From a bacterium (lineage in GTDB: Bacteria > Bacillota > Bacilli > Lactobacillales > Streptococcaceae): a stretch of 64,000 bases of DNA. This document shows positions 47,900 through 56,573 of this stretch, one piece after another (position 1 is the stretch's first letter; the number at the start of each line of letters is the position of its first letter). The position numbers were made by a program, and so were the translations under genes. Under the pieces are notes generated by a model. The model was not told the DNA's origin. It did no database searches and saw nothing but the letters and a program-made list of their open reading frames with translations. The stretch is from positions 1 to 64,000 of the forward strand of contig CAJNCA010000003.1 of NCBI GenBank assembly GCA_905221145.1. The letters are read 5' to 3'.

Positions 47900-47923
47900 T
47901 GCAAATAGAATAGAAGGAAGCTT

Positions 47924-49174
47924 ATGAAAACACCATTTATCAATAGAGAAGAGTTAGAAGCGATTGTTGCCGAGTTCCCGACTCCCTTTCACTTGTATGA
48001 TGAGAAGGGGATTCGTGAGAAGGCAAGAGCTGTTAACCAAGCCTTTTCGTGGAACAAGGGATTTAAGGAATATTTTGCAGTTAAGGCTACTCCAACACCA
48101 GCTATCTTAAAAATTCTTCAAGAGGAAGGTTGCGGTGTGGACTGCTCTAGTTACGTAGAGCTCTTGATGAGTCATAAACTGGACTTTCCAGGTTCTGAGA
48201 TTATGTTCTCTTCTAACAACACGCCAGACAAGGAATATGCCTATGCGCGTGAATTAGGTGCGACCATTAACTTGGATGCTTTTGAAGATATTGAACATCT
48301 AGAGCGAGCGGCAGGCATTCCAGAAATCATCTCTTGTCGTTACAATCCTGGCGGTGTTTTTGAACTGGGGACTGACATTATGGACAATCCTGGAGAAGCT
48401 AAGTTTGGAATGACCAAGGACCAGCTCTTTGAAGCCTTTGCAATTTTGAAGGAAAAAGGAGCTAAGACCTTTGGGATTCACTCCTTCCTAGCATCCAATA
48501 CCGTGACCCATCTCTATTATCCAGAGTTGGCGCGTCAGCTCTTTGAATTGGCTGTTGAAATCAAGGAAAAGTTGGATATTTCGCTAGACTTTATCAATCT
48601 TTCTGGTGGTATTGGTGTTAACTATCGTCCAGATCAGGAACCAAATGACATCGCCTTGATTGGTGAGGGAGTTCGTAAGGTTTATGAAGAGGTTCTTACG
48701 CCATCTGGTCTTGGTCAGGTCAAGATTTTCACAGAATTGGGTCGCTTTATGTTAGCCCCTCACGGTGCTTTAGTCACAAGAGTTACTCATAAGAAAAAAA
48801 CTTACCGTACCTATCTAGGTGTGGATGCATCAGCAGTCAACCTCATGCGTCCAGCCATGTATGGAGCCTATCACCATATTACCAATCTGACACATCCAGA
48901 AGGACCAGCTGAAGTGGTAGATGTGGTCGGTTCACTCTGCGAAAATAATGATAAATTTGCAGTGAATCGCGAGTTACCTCATACAGAAATCGGTGATTTG
49001 CTGGTAATTCATGATACAGGTGCCCACGGTTTTTCAATGGGCTACCAGTACAACGCCAAACTTCGTTCTGCAGAAATTCTCTATACTGAAGAAGGCAAAG
49101 CCCGTCAAATCCGCCGTGCAGAGCGCCCTGAGGACTATTTTGCAACCTTGTATGGTTTTGATTTTGAAGAATAA
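47924..49174 (+). CDS. lysA: diaminopimelate decarboxylase (416 aa)
   Basis: A fold-type III PLP enzyme making lysine, which streptococci also need for peptidoglycan cross-links. PLP lysine is Lys54 in EYFAVKATPTPA; HSFLASNT, LSGGIGVNYRP and the ELGRFMLAPHG loop bind cofactor; the substrate cysteine lies in GSLCENNDKFA. The length fits LysA; carboxynorspermidine decarboxylases are shorter and differ at these loops. The start follows AGAAGGAAGCTT. Confidence 0.92.
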   Translation: MKTPFINREELEAIVAEFPTPFHLYDEKGIREKARAVNQAFSWNKGFKEYFAVKATPTPAILKILQEEGCGVDCSSYVELLMSHKLDFPGSEIMFSSNNTPDKEYAYARELGATINLDAFEDIEHLERAAGIPEIISCRYNPGGVFELGTDIMDNPGEAKFGMTKDQLFEAFAILKEKGAKTFGIHSFLASNTVTHLYYPELARQLFELAVEIKEKLDISLDFINLSGGIGVNYRPDQEPNDIALIGEGVRKVYEEVLTPSGLGQVKIFTELGRFMLAPHGALVTRVTHKKKTYRTYLGVDASAVNLMRPAMYGAYHHITNLTHPEGPAEVVDVVGSLCENNDKFAVNRELPHTEIGDLLVIHDTGAHGFSMGYQYNAKLRSAEILYTEEGKARQIRRAERPEDYFATLYGFDFEE

Positions 49175-49256
49175 AATGATAATTAATTGAAAATGAAATT
49201 GAAAAACAGATTGCTTTCTAAAAAATAGGCAAAAATCTTGTTTTTCCTTCAAGTCG

Positions 49257-49286
49257 TGATATAATAAAACTATAAAACGTTTTCAA
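49257..49286 (+). promoter_or_regulatory. pflA promoter and cre-like site
   Basis: TGATATAAT gives an extended -10 (hexamer 49260-49265). Just downstream TATAAAACGTTTTCAA (49271-49286) reads on the other strand as TTGAAAACGTTTTATA, close to the CcpA cre consensus. The site would lie at the start of the transcript. Confidence 0.6.
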
Positions 49287-49299
49287 GGAAGGTAACGAT

Positions 49300-50094
49300 A
49301 TGTCTGAAGAAACAATTGATTATGGACAAGTGACAGGAATGGTGCATTCGACAGAAAGCTTTGGGTCAGTAGATGGGCCTGGTATTCGCTTTATTGTCTT
49401 TTTGCAGGGCTGTCACATGCGTTGCCAGTATTGTCACAACCCAGACACTTGGGCTATGGAGTCCAATAAGTCACGTGAACGGACGGTAGATGATGTCTTG
49501 ACAGAAGCCTTGCGTTATCGCGGTTTCTGGGGAAATAAGGGTGGGATTACAGTCAGTGGAGGAGAAGCCCTCTTGCAGATTGATTTCTTGATTGCCCTCT
49601 TTACCAAGGCCAAAGAACACGGAATCCACTGTACCTTGGATACCTGTGCCCTTCCTTTCCGTAATAAACCACGTTACCTTGAAAAGTTTGACAAACTCAT
49701 GGCTGTCACTGACTTGGTCCTCTTGGATATCAAGGAAATCAACGAAGAGCAGCACAAAATTGTCACTAGCCAAACCAATAAAAATATCTTGGCTTGTGCA
49801 CAGTATCTATCAGATATTGGAAAACCTGTCTGGATTCGCCACGTGCTAGTTCCAGGATTGACAGATAGAGATGATGACTTGATTGAACTTGGTAAGTTCG
49901 TCAAGACCCTCAAAAATGTTGATAAGTTTGAAATTCTACCTTATCACACCATGGGTGAGTTCAAATGGCGTGAATTGGGAATTCCATATTCCCTCGAAGG
50001 GGTTAAGCCACCAACAGCAGATCGCGTCAAGAACGCTAAGAAACTCATGGATACCGAAAGTTACCAAGACTATATGAAACGTGTACATGGATAA
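49300..50094 (+). CDS. pflA: pyruvate formate-lyase activating enzyme (264 aa)
   Basis: A radical-SAM enzyme that installs the glycyl radical on pyruvate formate-lyase, allowing mixed-acid fermentation without oxygen. The cluster cysteines are 38, 42 and 45 in LQGCHMRCQYCHNPDTW; the GGE-type motif VSGGEALLQ and the IRHVLVPGLTD segment are present. The start follows AAGGAAGGTAACGAT. A cre-like site in its leader ties it to CcpA. The lyase gene itself is not in the window. Confidence 0.96.
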   Translation: MSEETIDYGQVTGMVHSTESFGSVDGPGIRFIVFLQGCHMRCQYCHNPDTWAMESNKSRERTVDDVLTEALRYRGFWGNKGGITVSGGEALLQIDFLIALFTKAKEHGIHCTLDTCALPFRNKPRYLEKFDKLMAVTDLVLLDIKEINEEQHKIVTSQTNKNILACAQYLSDIGKPVWIRHVLVPGLTDRDDDLIELGKFVKTLKNVDKFEILPYHTMGEFKWRELGIPYSLEGVKPPTADRVKNAKKLMDTESYQDYMKRVHG

Positions 50095-50098
50095 AAAG

Positions 50099-50124
50099 AA
50101 GCCTGATGGAAACATCGGGCTTTT
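50099..50124 (+). terminator. pflA terminator
   Basis: AAGCCTGATG/CATCGGGCTT (one wobble) with a GAAA tetraloop is followed by TTAAGTTT. Confidence 0.8.
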
Positions 50125-50261
50125 AAGTTTACACAAATCTAGATAGTTAAATGAAACAAAATTTTAAATCTTTTTTACTCTCTAAATTCTGAAAAAAATC
50201 CGAAAAAGAATGTGTAAGATATAGTTACTTTTAGAAATATTAAATAGAATAGGAGAACATC

Positions 50262-50972
50262 ATGGAACAAAGTATTACCATTAAAAATTTATGTAAGTCG
50301 TATGGCCAAACTCAAATTTTAAAAGATATTTCTTTTGAAGCAAAAGCAGGTAGAGTGACTGCTTTCCTGGGTCCAAATGGAGCTGGTAAAAGTTCAACCT
50401 TACGTATTTTATTGGGATTAGACAAAGCAACATCTGGACTTACCAAAATTGGAGATCAAACTTATAAGGAATTAAAATTTCCTCTAAAGACTGTAGGAGC
50501 TTCATTTGACAGTGTAGGAGCTCCTGATGATCGGACTGTTTATCAACATTTGAAAATTGTTGCTGCTAGTAATGGGATATCTAGTCAGCGAATTGAGCAA
50601 GTCTTGGATATGGTGGATATTAGTCATAAGAAAAAATCTAAAATTGGGAAATTATCATTAGGAGAAGGACAACGCTTGGGAATTGCAACAGCTCTATTAG
50701 GAAATCCTCAATATCTGATATTGGATGAACCGACTAACGGGTTGGATCCAAGAGGAATTCGGTGGTTTAGAGAGTTTATAAAAAAACAAGCTCAAGAAGG
50801 GAAAACAGTCTTGCTATCATCTCATATATTATCGGAAGTGGAAGCAGTAACAGATGATGTAGTTATCGTAAATAAAGGAAAAGTTCTTATAAAAGGCACT
50901 TTACAAGAAGTGATGAAAAATCTTTCCTCACTAGAAGAAGTCTTCTTTAGTTTAACAGAGGGAGGAAAGTGA
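50262..50972 (+). CDS. ABC transporter ATP-binding protein of an accessory exporter (236 aa)
   Basis: The ATPase of an ABC-2 exporter. Walker A is GPNGAGKSS (37-45), Walker B LILDEPTNGLDP (152-163) and the switch SSHILSE. Two features are unusual for a Firmicute: the signature reads LSLGEGQRLGIA (131-142) and the Q-loop region is ASFDSVGAPDDRT, without glutamine. Both, with NGLDPRGIRWFR, resemble ABC-2 ATPases I associate with actinobacteria. Base composition is AT-rich like its surroundings. It has AGGAGAACATC before the ATG. Two permeases and a two-component system follow in order. Confidence 0.9.
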   Translation: MEQSITIKNLCKSYGQTQILKDISFEAKAGRVTAFLGPNGAGKSSTLRILLGLDKATSGLTKIGDQTYKELKFPLKTVGASFDSVGAPDDRTVYQHLKIVAASNGISSQRIEQVLDMVDISHKKKSKIGKLSLGEGQRLGIATALLGNPQYLILDEPTNGLDPRGIRWFREFIKKQAQEGKTVLLSSHILSEVEAVTDDVVIVNKGKVLIKGTLQEVMKNLSSLEEVFFSLTEGGK

Positions 50973-50973
50973 C

Positions 50974-51759
50974 ATGGCACTTATATACTCTCTTCATTCT
51001 GAAATATTGAAATTGCTTTATAGGAGAGCTACTCATGTTGTATTATTCTTGATACTGGTATTTCAAACGTTTTTAGCAAATATTGGTGCTTCTCAAATTG
51101 TTTCAGTTGGTATCCATGCTACACCAGAGACAAATCCAGAATTAGCAGAAGCTATACCTCCTATTGAATTTTTAGGTTTTGATGTCACTTTATTTGGTGT
51201 TTTTATTATGATTATCCTAGGCTCAATTTACGGAGCCGAGGAGTATAAATGCTCTGCTATTCGTACAAGTCTCCTCTCTATTACAAATCGAAGTACTTTC
51301 CTAGTTTCAAAAACATTAGTTTGGCTTGTATTTTCTTTTTTCATTTCCTTTCTATCAATATTCCTTACGATTAACATGACACATTATGTTTTAGGACAAG
51401 ATGGCTTATTGCTTTTTTCACTAAATGGAACAGTTTGGTTCTATATATTTTTAGCCAGTATAGCTTGGACTTTGTTGGGACTTCTAGCCTATATTATGGC
51501 TTTGACATTTAAAACAGCCATTGTTCCTCTATTATTTTTGCTTCCCCAAGTCTACAATTTAGGAACATTCTTAGCAAACTATATATCGGTTGCAAAATTT
51601 CTTCCAGTTGCATTGGGGCAAGGATTGATTGCTACATCTCCTCAAATTTTAGAACATAATAGTTTACAAAATATTTTATTTTTACTTTGTTGGAACTTCT
51701 CATTCTTGGCTTTAGCAATTTACCGCTTACTTAAGTCAGATATCGGAGGAGGTGAATAA
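50974..51759 (+). CDS. ABC-2 type permease, first subunit (261 aa)
   Basis: A membrane protein with six hydrophobic helices. It starts two bases after the ATPase. The short motif YGAEEYKCSAIRTSLLSITN between helices 2 and 3 is the cytoplasmic coupling region seen in ABC-2 permeases that pair with this type of ATPase. It lacks any catalytic residue. The last codons overlap the upstream start option of the second permease, and GGAGGAGG inside this gene serves as its ribosome site. Exported substrate unknown; LanFEG-like immunity transporters have the same gene order. Confidence 0.85.
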   Translation: MALIYSLHSEILKLLYRRATHVVLFLILVFQTFLANIGASQIVSVGIHATPETNPELAEAIPPIEFLGFDVTLFGVFIMIILGSIYGAEEYKCSAIRTSLLSITNRSTFLVSKTLVWLVFSFFISFLSIFLTINMTHYVLGQDGLLLFSLNGTVWFYIFLASIAWTLLGLLAYIMALTFKTAIVPLLFLLPQVYNLGTFLANYISVAKFLPVALGQGLIATSPQILEHNSLQNILFLLCWNFSFLALAIYRLLKSDIGGGE

Positions 51760-51760
51760 G

Positions 51761-52480
51761 TTGAAAGAACAACTTAAAAGTGAGTATCTCAAGTTTATTA
51801 TGAATCCTTGGCACTGGTTGATTATAGGTGCTCTATTACTGTGTGTTCCAGCGTTAGTTATTTTTTTAAATAATGAGCCAGACCAGTTGACCCTACAGTT
51901 TGTTTTGGAACAGCTACTGCAAAGTCTCTATTTAGGACAGGCAGGTTTCGTTAGTCTAGCGGTTCTATTTATAGGTCAAGAATTTACAGGTTCTAGCCTT
52001 CGTACCAGTTTTCTTACCTGTCCAAATCGTTTGAAATTTATAATATCTAAACTAGCTATTCTATTATGTATTGAAATTATCCTATTGGTCGCTGTAATAT
52101 CATTATGTATACTACTTGCCCAAGGATACTACAATATCAATCTGTTGAGCGATATTAAACATGTTCTAACAATTCTATTTCCAGCTTGTATTTCTATTCT
52201 AACCTTCTCTCTTTTAAGTGGTATTTTTGTATTTATTTCCCAGTCTTTTATCTTAATTTTGGGAATCAGTTTATCCCTTTTATTGGGGTTGGGGCAAATG
52301 TTATTACAATTCAGTTCTTTTTTTAGAAATTTACCATTACTGGCTAGTATGAATTGTTTTTATACCTATCCATTGTCTCTTTATTATCCAGTGTGGCAAG
52401 GCTTAGGGATACAAATAGTTTGGTTATTAATTGTTTTTCTATTTGCTACATTGATACTTATAGGAAAAAATGTACGCTAA
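51761..52480 (+). CDS. ABC-2 type permease, second subunit (239 aa)
   Basis: A second six-helix permease, related to the first in layout (GQEFTGSSLRTSFLTCPNR corresponds to the coupling motif of subunit one). I favour the TTG at 51761, eight bases after GGAGGAGG; a GTG at 51752 overlaps that ribosome site and would add three residues. Together with the ATPase and first permease it forms a three-subunit exporter, the arrangement of lantibiotic self-protection systems. No precursor peptide gene is seen next to it. A terminator overlaps its stop codon. Confidence 0.82.
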   Translation: MKEQLKSEYLKFIMNPWHWLIIGALLLCVPALVIFLNNEPDQLTLQFVLEQLLQSLYLGQAGFVSLAVLFIGQEFTGSSLRTSFLTCPNRLKFIISKLAILLCIEIILLVAVISLCILLAQGYYNINLLSDIKHVLTILFPACISILTFSLLSGIFVFISQSFILILGISLSLLLGLGQMLLQFSSFFRNLPLLASMNCFYTYPLSLYYPVWQGLGIQIVWLLIVFLFATLILIGKNVR

Positions 52481-52505
52481 AGACAGGGGATATCCTGTCT
52501 TTTTC
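52479..52505 (+). terminator. terminator after the exporter genes
   Basis: AAAGACAGG/CCTGTCTTT with loop GGATAT-like is followed by TTTC. The stem begins in the stop codon of the second permease. Confidence 0.75.
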
Positions 52506-52513
52506 TCAGGTAG

Positions 52514-52522
52514 TGCTATAAT
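52514..52522 (+). promoter_or_regulatory. promoter of the OmpR-type two-component system
   Basis: TGCTATAAT, an extended -10 with its hexamer at 52517-52522. It is followed by the ribosome site GGAGGGTGAGTT before the regulator ATG. Confidence 0.7.
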
Positions 52523-52541
52523 ATATTCAGGAGGGTGAGTT

Positions 52542-53228
52542 ATGGCTTATAAAATTTTGGTGGTAGATGATGATCTTGCTATTCTTCGCCTAATAAAAAA
52601 AGTACTAGAATATGAAAAATATGAAGTAGTCATACGAAATAAGATAGAAGAGATTGATCTTTGTGATTTTACAGGATTTGACTTGATTTTATTAGATATT
52701 ATGATGCCTGTTAGTGGTTTAGAAATCTGTCAGATGATTCGCGAGCAGATAACAGTTCCTATCTGTTTTATAACTGCCAAGGATATGGATGAAGATTTAG
52801 TAGCTGGAATCAATGCAGGTGCTGATGATTATATTATGAAGCCCTTTAGTATGCAAGAATTGTTAGCACGTGTTAAAATGCACTTACGTCGTGAAGAACG
52901 GATTAAAGGAAATGTTCATCAAATAAAGATTGGGAAGCTTATACTATATACGGATAGTAAGGAACTATTTGTAAATGATGATAAGATTGCTCTGACAAGG
53001 AGGGAATTTGACATAGTGAATCTTTTGGCAAGCAACCCAAGTAAAATGTATTCTATTGAGGAAATTTATAATTATCTATATCCACAAAGTTCAGAAGCGC
53101 TTTTACGTTCGGTTTCAGAGTACATTTATCAAATTCGTCAAAAGCTGAAACCTTATCAATTAAATCCAATTAAAACCTTGTACGGTGGAGGATATCAATG
53201 GGTAGAATCAAAAGTTTTAGACAATTAA
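52542..53228 (+). CDS. response regulator, OmpR family (228 aa)
   Basis: Regulator of the accessory exporter locus. Receiver domain residues 1-115: acidic VVDDD, phosphorylated Asp52 in LILLDIMMP, Thr in ITAKD, Lys in YIMKPFS. The winged-helix DNA-binding domain (about 130-225) has LTRREFDIVNLLASNPSKMY and VSEYIYQIRQKL. It has its own extended -10 promoter. It overlaps the kinase gene by 31 bp. It presumably controls the exporter upstream; no operator could be recognised. Confidence 0.92.
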   Translation: MAYKILVVDDDLAILRLIKKVLEYEKYEVVIRNKIEEIDLCDFTGFDLILLDIMMPVSGLEICQMIREQITVPICFITAKDMDEDLVAGINAGADDYIMKPFSMQELLARVKMHLRREERIKGNVHQIKIGKLILYTDSKELFVNDDKIALTRREFDIVNLLASNPSKMYSIEEIYNYLYPQSSEALLRSVSEYIYQIRQKLKPYQLNPIKTLYGGGYQWVESKVLDN

Positions 53229-54286
53229 TTCGAGAAACCTGTTGGAGAATTATTTGGCAGTTTAGTCTTGGTTTACTAATGGCCTATCTTATTCCCTTAG
53301 CTTCAGTGTCTATACAAATAAATGAAGATGGGAAACATCTAAACAATAGTGGTGTTCTATCAATTTTTTTCAATGTGTCATCGTGGATATATATTTGTGT
53401 TTTATTGATTGTTCTAATAAGTTATCACATTGGAAAATTGTTGAAAAAACTGAGTTATGAAATGACTTTGATTTATGAAAATAGTATATGGTTAGAGCGG
53501 GAATGTACAGAAAGATTAACGGTTAAAGAATTTCGTGAGACAGGAAATCGGATTATTGTGATGCAAGATAGAATTCGACAATTAATAGTTGATGAGAAAC
53601 AGCAGAAAGAAGATTTGATGTTTCAGGTTTCAGCAGCTTCTCATGATTTAAAGACTCCCTTAACCATTATTAGGGGAAATGTGGAATTTTTGCAGGCGAT
53701 AACTGAAAACGACCAATCTCAAGAATGCTTAGCAGATATAGAAAGAGCTAGCCAACAGTTACTAGATTATTTCAATCAATTGATTCACTATTCTAAAACC
53801 TATTATGATGATGAGACAGGTTGGACGGAGTATTCCTCTTCAGATTTTATCAATGAATTAGAGAAAGAAGTCTCTTTTTTGATAAAAAATCAGATGAAGT
53901 TTTCTTTTGAACAAAATGTGAAAGGAACTGAAAACTATTATGTAAATCCATCTCTTCTGATTCGTGCAATACAAAATGTTTTAACAAATGCTTTGGAGTA
54001 TGCAGATAAACAGAATCCTAAAATTAAAATTAGAGTAGAGCAAGAGGGGAAGGAATTGAAAATAGGTATATGGAATAATGGTTCGGAATTTCCAGAGGAA
54101 GTTTTAAATAATTTTGGAAAGCTCTTTTATCGTATGGATAAAGCTAGATCGGTTAAAGAGCAACATTATGGTATTGGACTTAGTTTTGTATGTAGAGTTG
54201 CAAAACTGCATAAAGGCTGGGTTGAGCTTAGAAATAGAGACGCAGGAGCAGAAGTTTTAATAACTGTGAATTGTATTAAATCATAG
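53198..54286 (+). CDS. sensor histidine kinase (362 aa)
   Basis: Membrane kinase paired with the OmpR-type regulator. Two transmembrane helices (about 20-40 and 60-78) flank a loop of only some 20 residues, so the signal is probably in or at the membrane. The HisKA domain has SAASHDLKTPLTII with His149, and the ATPase domain has AIQNVLTNALEYA, GIWNNGSEFPEE and GIGLSFVCRVAKLH. It is encoded overlapping the regulator by 31 bp. Architecture resembles kinases of bacitracin/lantibiotic sensing systems. Confidence 0.9.
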   Translation: MGRIKSFRQLIRETCWRIIWQFSLGLLMAYLIPLASVSIQINEDGKHLNNSGVLSIFFNVSSWIYICVLLIVLISYHIGKLLKKLSYEMTLIYENSIWLERECTERLTVKEFRETGNRIIVMQDRIRQLIVDEKQQKEDLMFQVSAASHDLKTPLTIIRGNVEFLQAITENDQSQECLADIERASQQLLDYFNQLIHYSKTYYDDETGWTEYSSSDFINELEKEVSFLIKNQMKFSFEQNVKGTENYYVNPSLLIRAIQNVLTNALEYADKQNPKIKIRVEQEGKELKIGIWNNGSEFPEEVLNNFGKLFYRMDKARSVKEQHYGIGLSFVCRVAKLHKGWVELRNRDAGAEVLITVNCIKS

Positions 54287-54381
54287 TGATTTACTTGTTA
54301 ATTATGATTGAATAGGTTTTATATGTGAGCTTTTAAACTATTTAACTTTTTCGACTAGTATAAGATGTAACGGTAGATAAT

Positions 54382-54437
54382 AAAAACGAATGATGATATC
54401 TAGTTGATGAAAACTATTTATCATTCATTCGTTTTTT
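54382..54437. terminator. bidirectional terminator between the kinase and yidC
   Basis: AAAAACGAATGATGAT and ATCATTCATTCGTTTTTT form a stem with a small bulge and a long loop. It serves converging genes. Confidence 0.75.
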
Positions 54438-54461
54438 AATTATTGGATAATTTACGTAGCT

Positions 54462-55388
54462 TTATCTCGAACGTTGTTTTCCAGCGTTGCGATTTTTGTG
54501 TTTTTTCTTGCTTGTGATAGCAGTTGGTTGTTCAGGGGTAACGTCTTTTCGTCCGTTTGCTGTTGAGAAGGCACTTGATTTTGGTGGGTTCTTCGCCAAT
54601 TCTTCACGGACTTTTTTGCGAAGTTTTGGACGAACGATATAGTTGACGATGAACTGTTGGAGAATCATCATGAAACCACCGACAACCCAGTAAAGTGTAA
54701 CACTGGCTGGTGAGAATAGGGAGAAGACGACAATCATGAGTGGGCTCATGTAAATCATTTTCTTGATTTGTTCTCTTTGCATTTCATCTTCTACTCCGTG
54801 AAGTGAAAGGAGCGATTGAAGATAGTAAAGGACACCAGCGCAGGCAACCAAAATCATACTTGGAGAACCTAGAGGAATTCCTAGGTAGCTTGCTTGAGCA
54901 ACTCCTTCAGTATGTTGGGCAGCAAAGTAGATAGCAGAGAAGAAAGGCATTTGAAGGAGGATAGGGAAACATCCTACACCACCAAACATGCTGATGCCGT
55001 GCTCTTTTTGAGCGGCAAAGAGAGCTTGTTGGGCTTCGAGTTTTTCTTCTTGAGTAGTTGCTTCTTTGAGACGTGTTTGATGTGGCTCAAGGACGTGCTT
55101 GAGGGCGTTCATCTTTTCAGAGTGAAGCGTTGCCTTCCATGATTGGTAGATACCAAGTGGCAAGATAATCAAGCGCACGATAATGGTTACGATGATGATA
55201 CCAACCCCAAAACCAAGTCCCTTGTCATTGGCGAAGTACTTGATAGCTTCAGCCATAGGGGCTCCGATAGTATTCCAAATAAATCCTGTTGGCTGTCCTG
55301 TGGCTTTATCGACATTGACACAGCCAGTCAAAACAAGCAACATAGCCACTCCCATAGCTGAGAGTGCAAAACGTTTAATAGATTTCAC
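54462..55388 (-). CDS. yidC: membrane protein insertase YidC/OxaA (308 aa)
   Basis: It inserts and folds inner membrane proteins with or without SecYEG. A lipoprotein signal ends in VLTGC with Cys23; five membrane segments follow, with a basic cytoplasmic loop. The C-terminal tail is strongly basic (KKKHKNRNAGKQRSR), a ribosome-contact feature of Gram-positive YidC2-type proteins. It starts with GTG, read from CAC at 55386-55388, behind AAGAAGGAATAAAAACA. A TATAAT (minus strand, 55416-55411) sits close upstream. acyP precedes it in the same direction. Confidence 0.93.
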   Translation of the reverse strand: MKSIKRFALSAMGVAMLLVLTGCVNVDKATGQPTGFIWNTIGAPMAEAIKYFANDKGLGFGVGIIIVTIIVRLIILPLGIYQSWKATLHSEKMNALKHVLEPHQTRLKEATTQEEKLEAQQALFAAQKEHGISMFGGVGCFPILLQMPFFSAIYFAAQHTEGVAQASYLGIPLGSPSMILVACAGVLYYLQSLLSLHGVEDEMQREQIKKMIYMSPLMIVVFSLFSPASVTLYWVVGGFMMILQQFIVNYIVRPKLRKKVREELAKNPPKSSAFSTANGRKDVTPEQPTAITSKKKHKNRNAGKQRSR

Positions 55389-55465
55389 TGTTTTTATTCC
55401 TTCTTTAAAAATTATACCTTTCTATTCTACTGTTTTTTTACAAAATATACAATAGTTCTAGAGAC

Positions 55466-55744
55466 CTAATTTGCGATTTTAAAGTCAGGGTAAGGAGGAA
55501 AGTTGCTCAGTTGGACATCTAAGTAGCTGACTTTTGAAAAAGGTGTGGGTCCTTTTCGGATTTCTTGGATAAATTTCGCCATGATAGCAGATGAGTCTGC
55601 TTGGGCTAAGATTTCGACTGTGCCATCGTCGTTATTCCATACTCGGCCTGTGATGCCACCGATTTCAAGCGCCAGGCTGTAAACACCCCAACGAAAGCCG
55701 ACTCCCTGTACCCTACCTTGGGCAATCATTCTAACCTTTTGCAT
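55466..55744 (-). CDS. acyP: acylphosphatase (92 aa)
   Basis: A small enzyme that hydrolyses acyl phosphates. The family motif GRVQGVGFRWGVYSLA with the active-site arginine, and GRVWNNDDGTVEI with the asparagine, are intact. Length is normal. It lies 77 bp before yidC on the minus strand and is divergent from an rRNA methyltransferase with only 33 bp between the start codons. Confidence 0.95.
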   Translation of the reverse strand: MQKVRMIAQGRVQGVGFRWGVYSLALEIGGITGRVWNNDDGTVEILAQADSSAIMAKFIQEIRKGPTPFSKVSYLDVQLSNFPPYPDFKIAN

Positions 55745-55762
55745 ACCAAACCCCTTTGATTG

Positions 55763-55788
55763 TGTTATAATATTTCTATGACTATTAT
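55763..55788. promoter_or_regulatory. mirror-image divergent promoters, rRNA methylase and acyP
   Basis: TGTTATAAT (plus strand, hexamer 55766-55771) faces ATTATA (minus-strand TATAAT, 55788-55783). TATAATA and TATTATA are exact reverse complements around TTTCTATGAC. The plus-strand ATG is six bases after its -10, so the methylase mRNA should be leaderless. Confidence 0.7.
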
Positions 55789-56518
55789 AACCTCAAAAGC
55801 CAATTCTGTGGTAAAAAATGCCAAGAAATTACACCAAAAAAAATACCGCAAGTCTGCCTATTTGATTGAAGGTTGGCACTTGTTTGAAGAAGCTGTTCAA
55901 GCTGGAGTGACGATTGAGAAGATCTTTGCCCTAGAAACTTACCGAGATCAGTTAGACTCGTTTCCGCAAACTGTCTGGGTATCAGAGGATATTTTGCTAG
56001 ATTTGGCAGATTCTCAGACTCCACAGGGAATTGTTGCCGTGGTTCAAAAAGAAGAAGTAGGACAAGTTGATTTGAGTCAGGGCAAGTTCTTGTTTTTGGA
56101 AGATGTGCAAGATCCTGGTAATGTGGGAACTATTATTCGGACTGCGGATGCAGCAGGCTTTACAGGAGTGATTGTTTCAGATAAGTCGGCAGATATATAC
56201 AGTCTCAAGACCCTCCGTTCTATGCAAGGCAGTCATTTTCATCTACCCATTTATCGGATGTCGAGCCAAGCGCTTCTAGAGGAAGCTAAAAATGCGGGTA
56301 TTCCAGTGCTGGCAACCACTCTTTCCAAGGATTCTAAAGATTATCGTGACTTGCCACATTTAGATCAGTTTGTCTTGGTTATGGGAAATGAAGGTCAAGG
56401 AATTAGTCCCCTCATGGTTGAAAGTGCAGACCAGTTGGTTCACATTAGCATGAAGGGACAGGCAGAGAGTCTCAATGTTGCAGTTGCAGCAGGTATTTTG
56501 ATTTTCCATTTAAGCTAA
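55778..56518 (+). CDS. TrmH/SpoU-family rRNA methyltransferase (246 aa)
   Basis: A SAM-dependent 2'-O-ribose methyltransferase of RNA, with a SPOUT knot. An N-terminal substrate-binding domain (SKANSVVKNAKKLHQKKYRK) precedes FLEDVQDPGNVGTIIRTADA, VMGNEGQGIS and SLNVAVAAGIL, the three SPOUT motifs. A 23S rRNA target is usual for this subgroup, but the site cannot be named here. The ATG at 55778 is at the predicted transcription start. An in-frame start at 55760 would lie in the promoter and is rejected. Confidence 0.92.
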   Translation: MTIITSKANSVVKNAKKLHQKKYRKSAYLIEGWHLFEEAVQAGVTIEKIFALETYRDQLDSFPQTVWVSEDILLDLADSQTPQGIVAVVQKEEVGQVDLSQGKFLFLEDVQDPGNVGTIIRTADAAGFTGVIVSDKSADIYSLKTLRSMQGSHFHLPIYRMSSQALLEEAKNAGIPVLATTLSKDSKDYRDLPHLDQFVLVMGNEGQGISPLMVESADQLVHISMKGQAESLNVAVAAGILIFHLS

Positions 56519-56573
56519 TTTTAACTTTCTTTGTTATAATCAAGGAAAGATATTCATAGAAAAGGAGACAAGG

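Noticed and set aside
47858..47923. Lysine riboswitch before lysA
   Set aside because: The gap is only 66 bp and is filled by the purR terminator.
50262..54286. Complete lantibiotic biosynthesis cluster
   Set aside because: Only exporter and two-component genes are present; there is no precursor peptide, LanB/C/M or protease gene.
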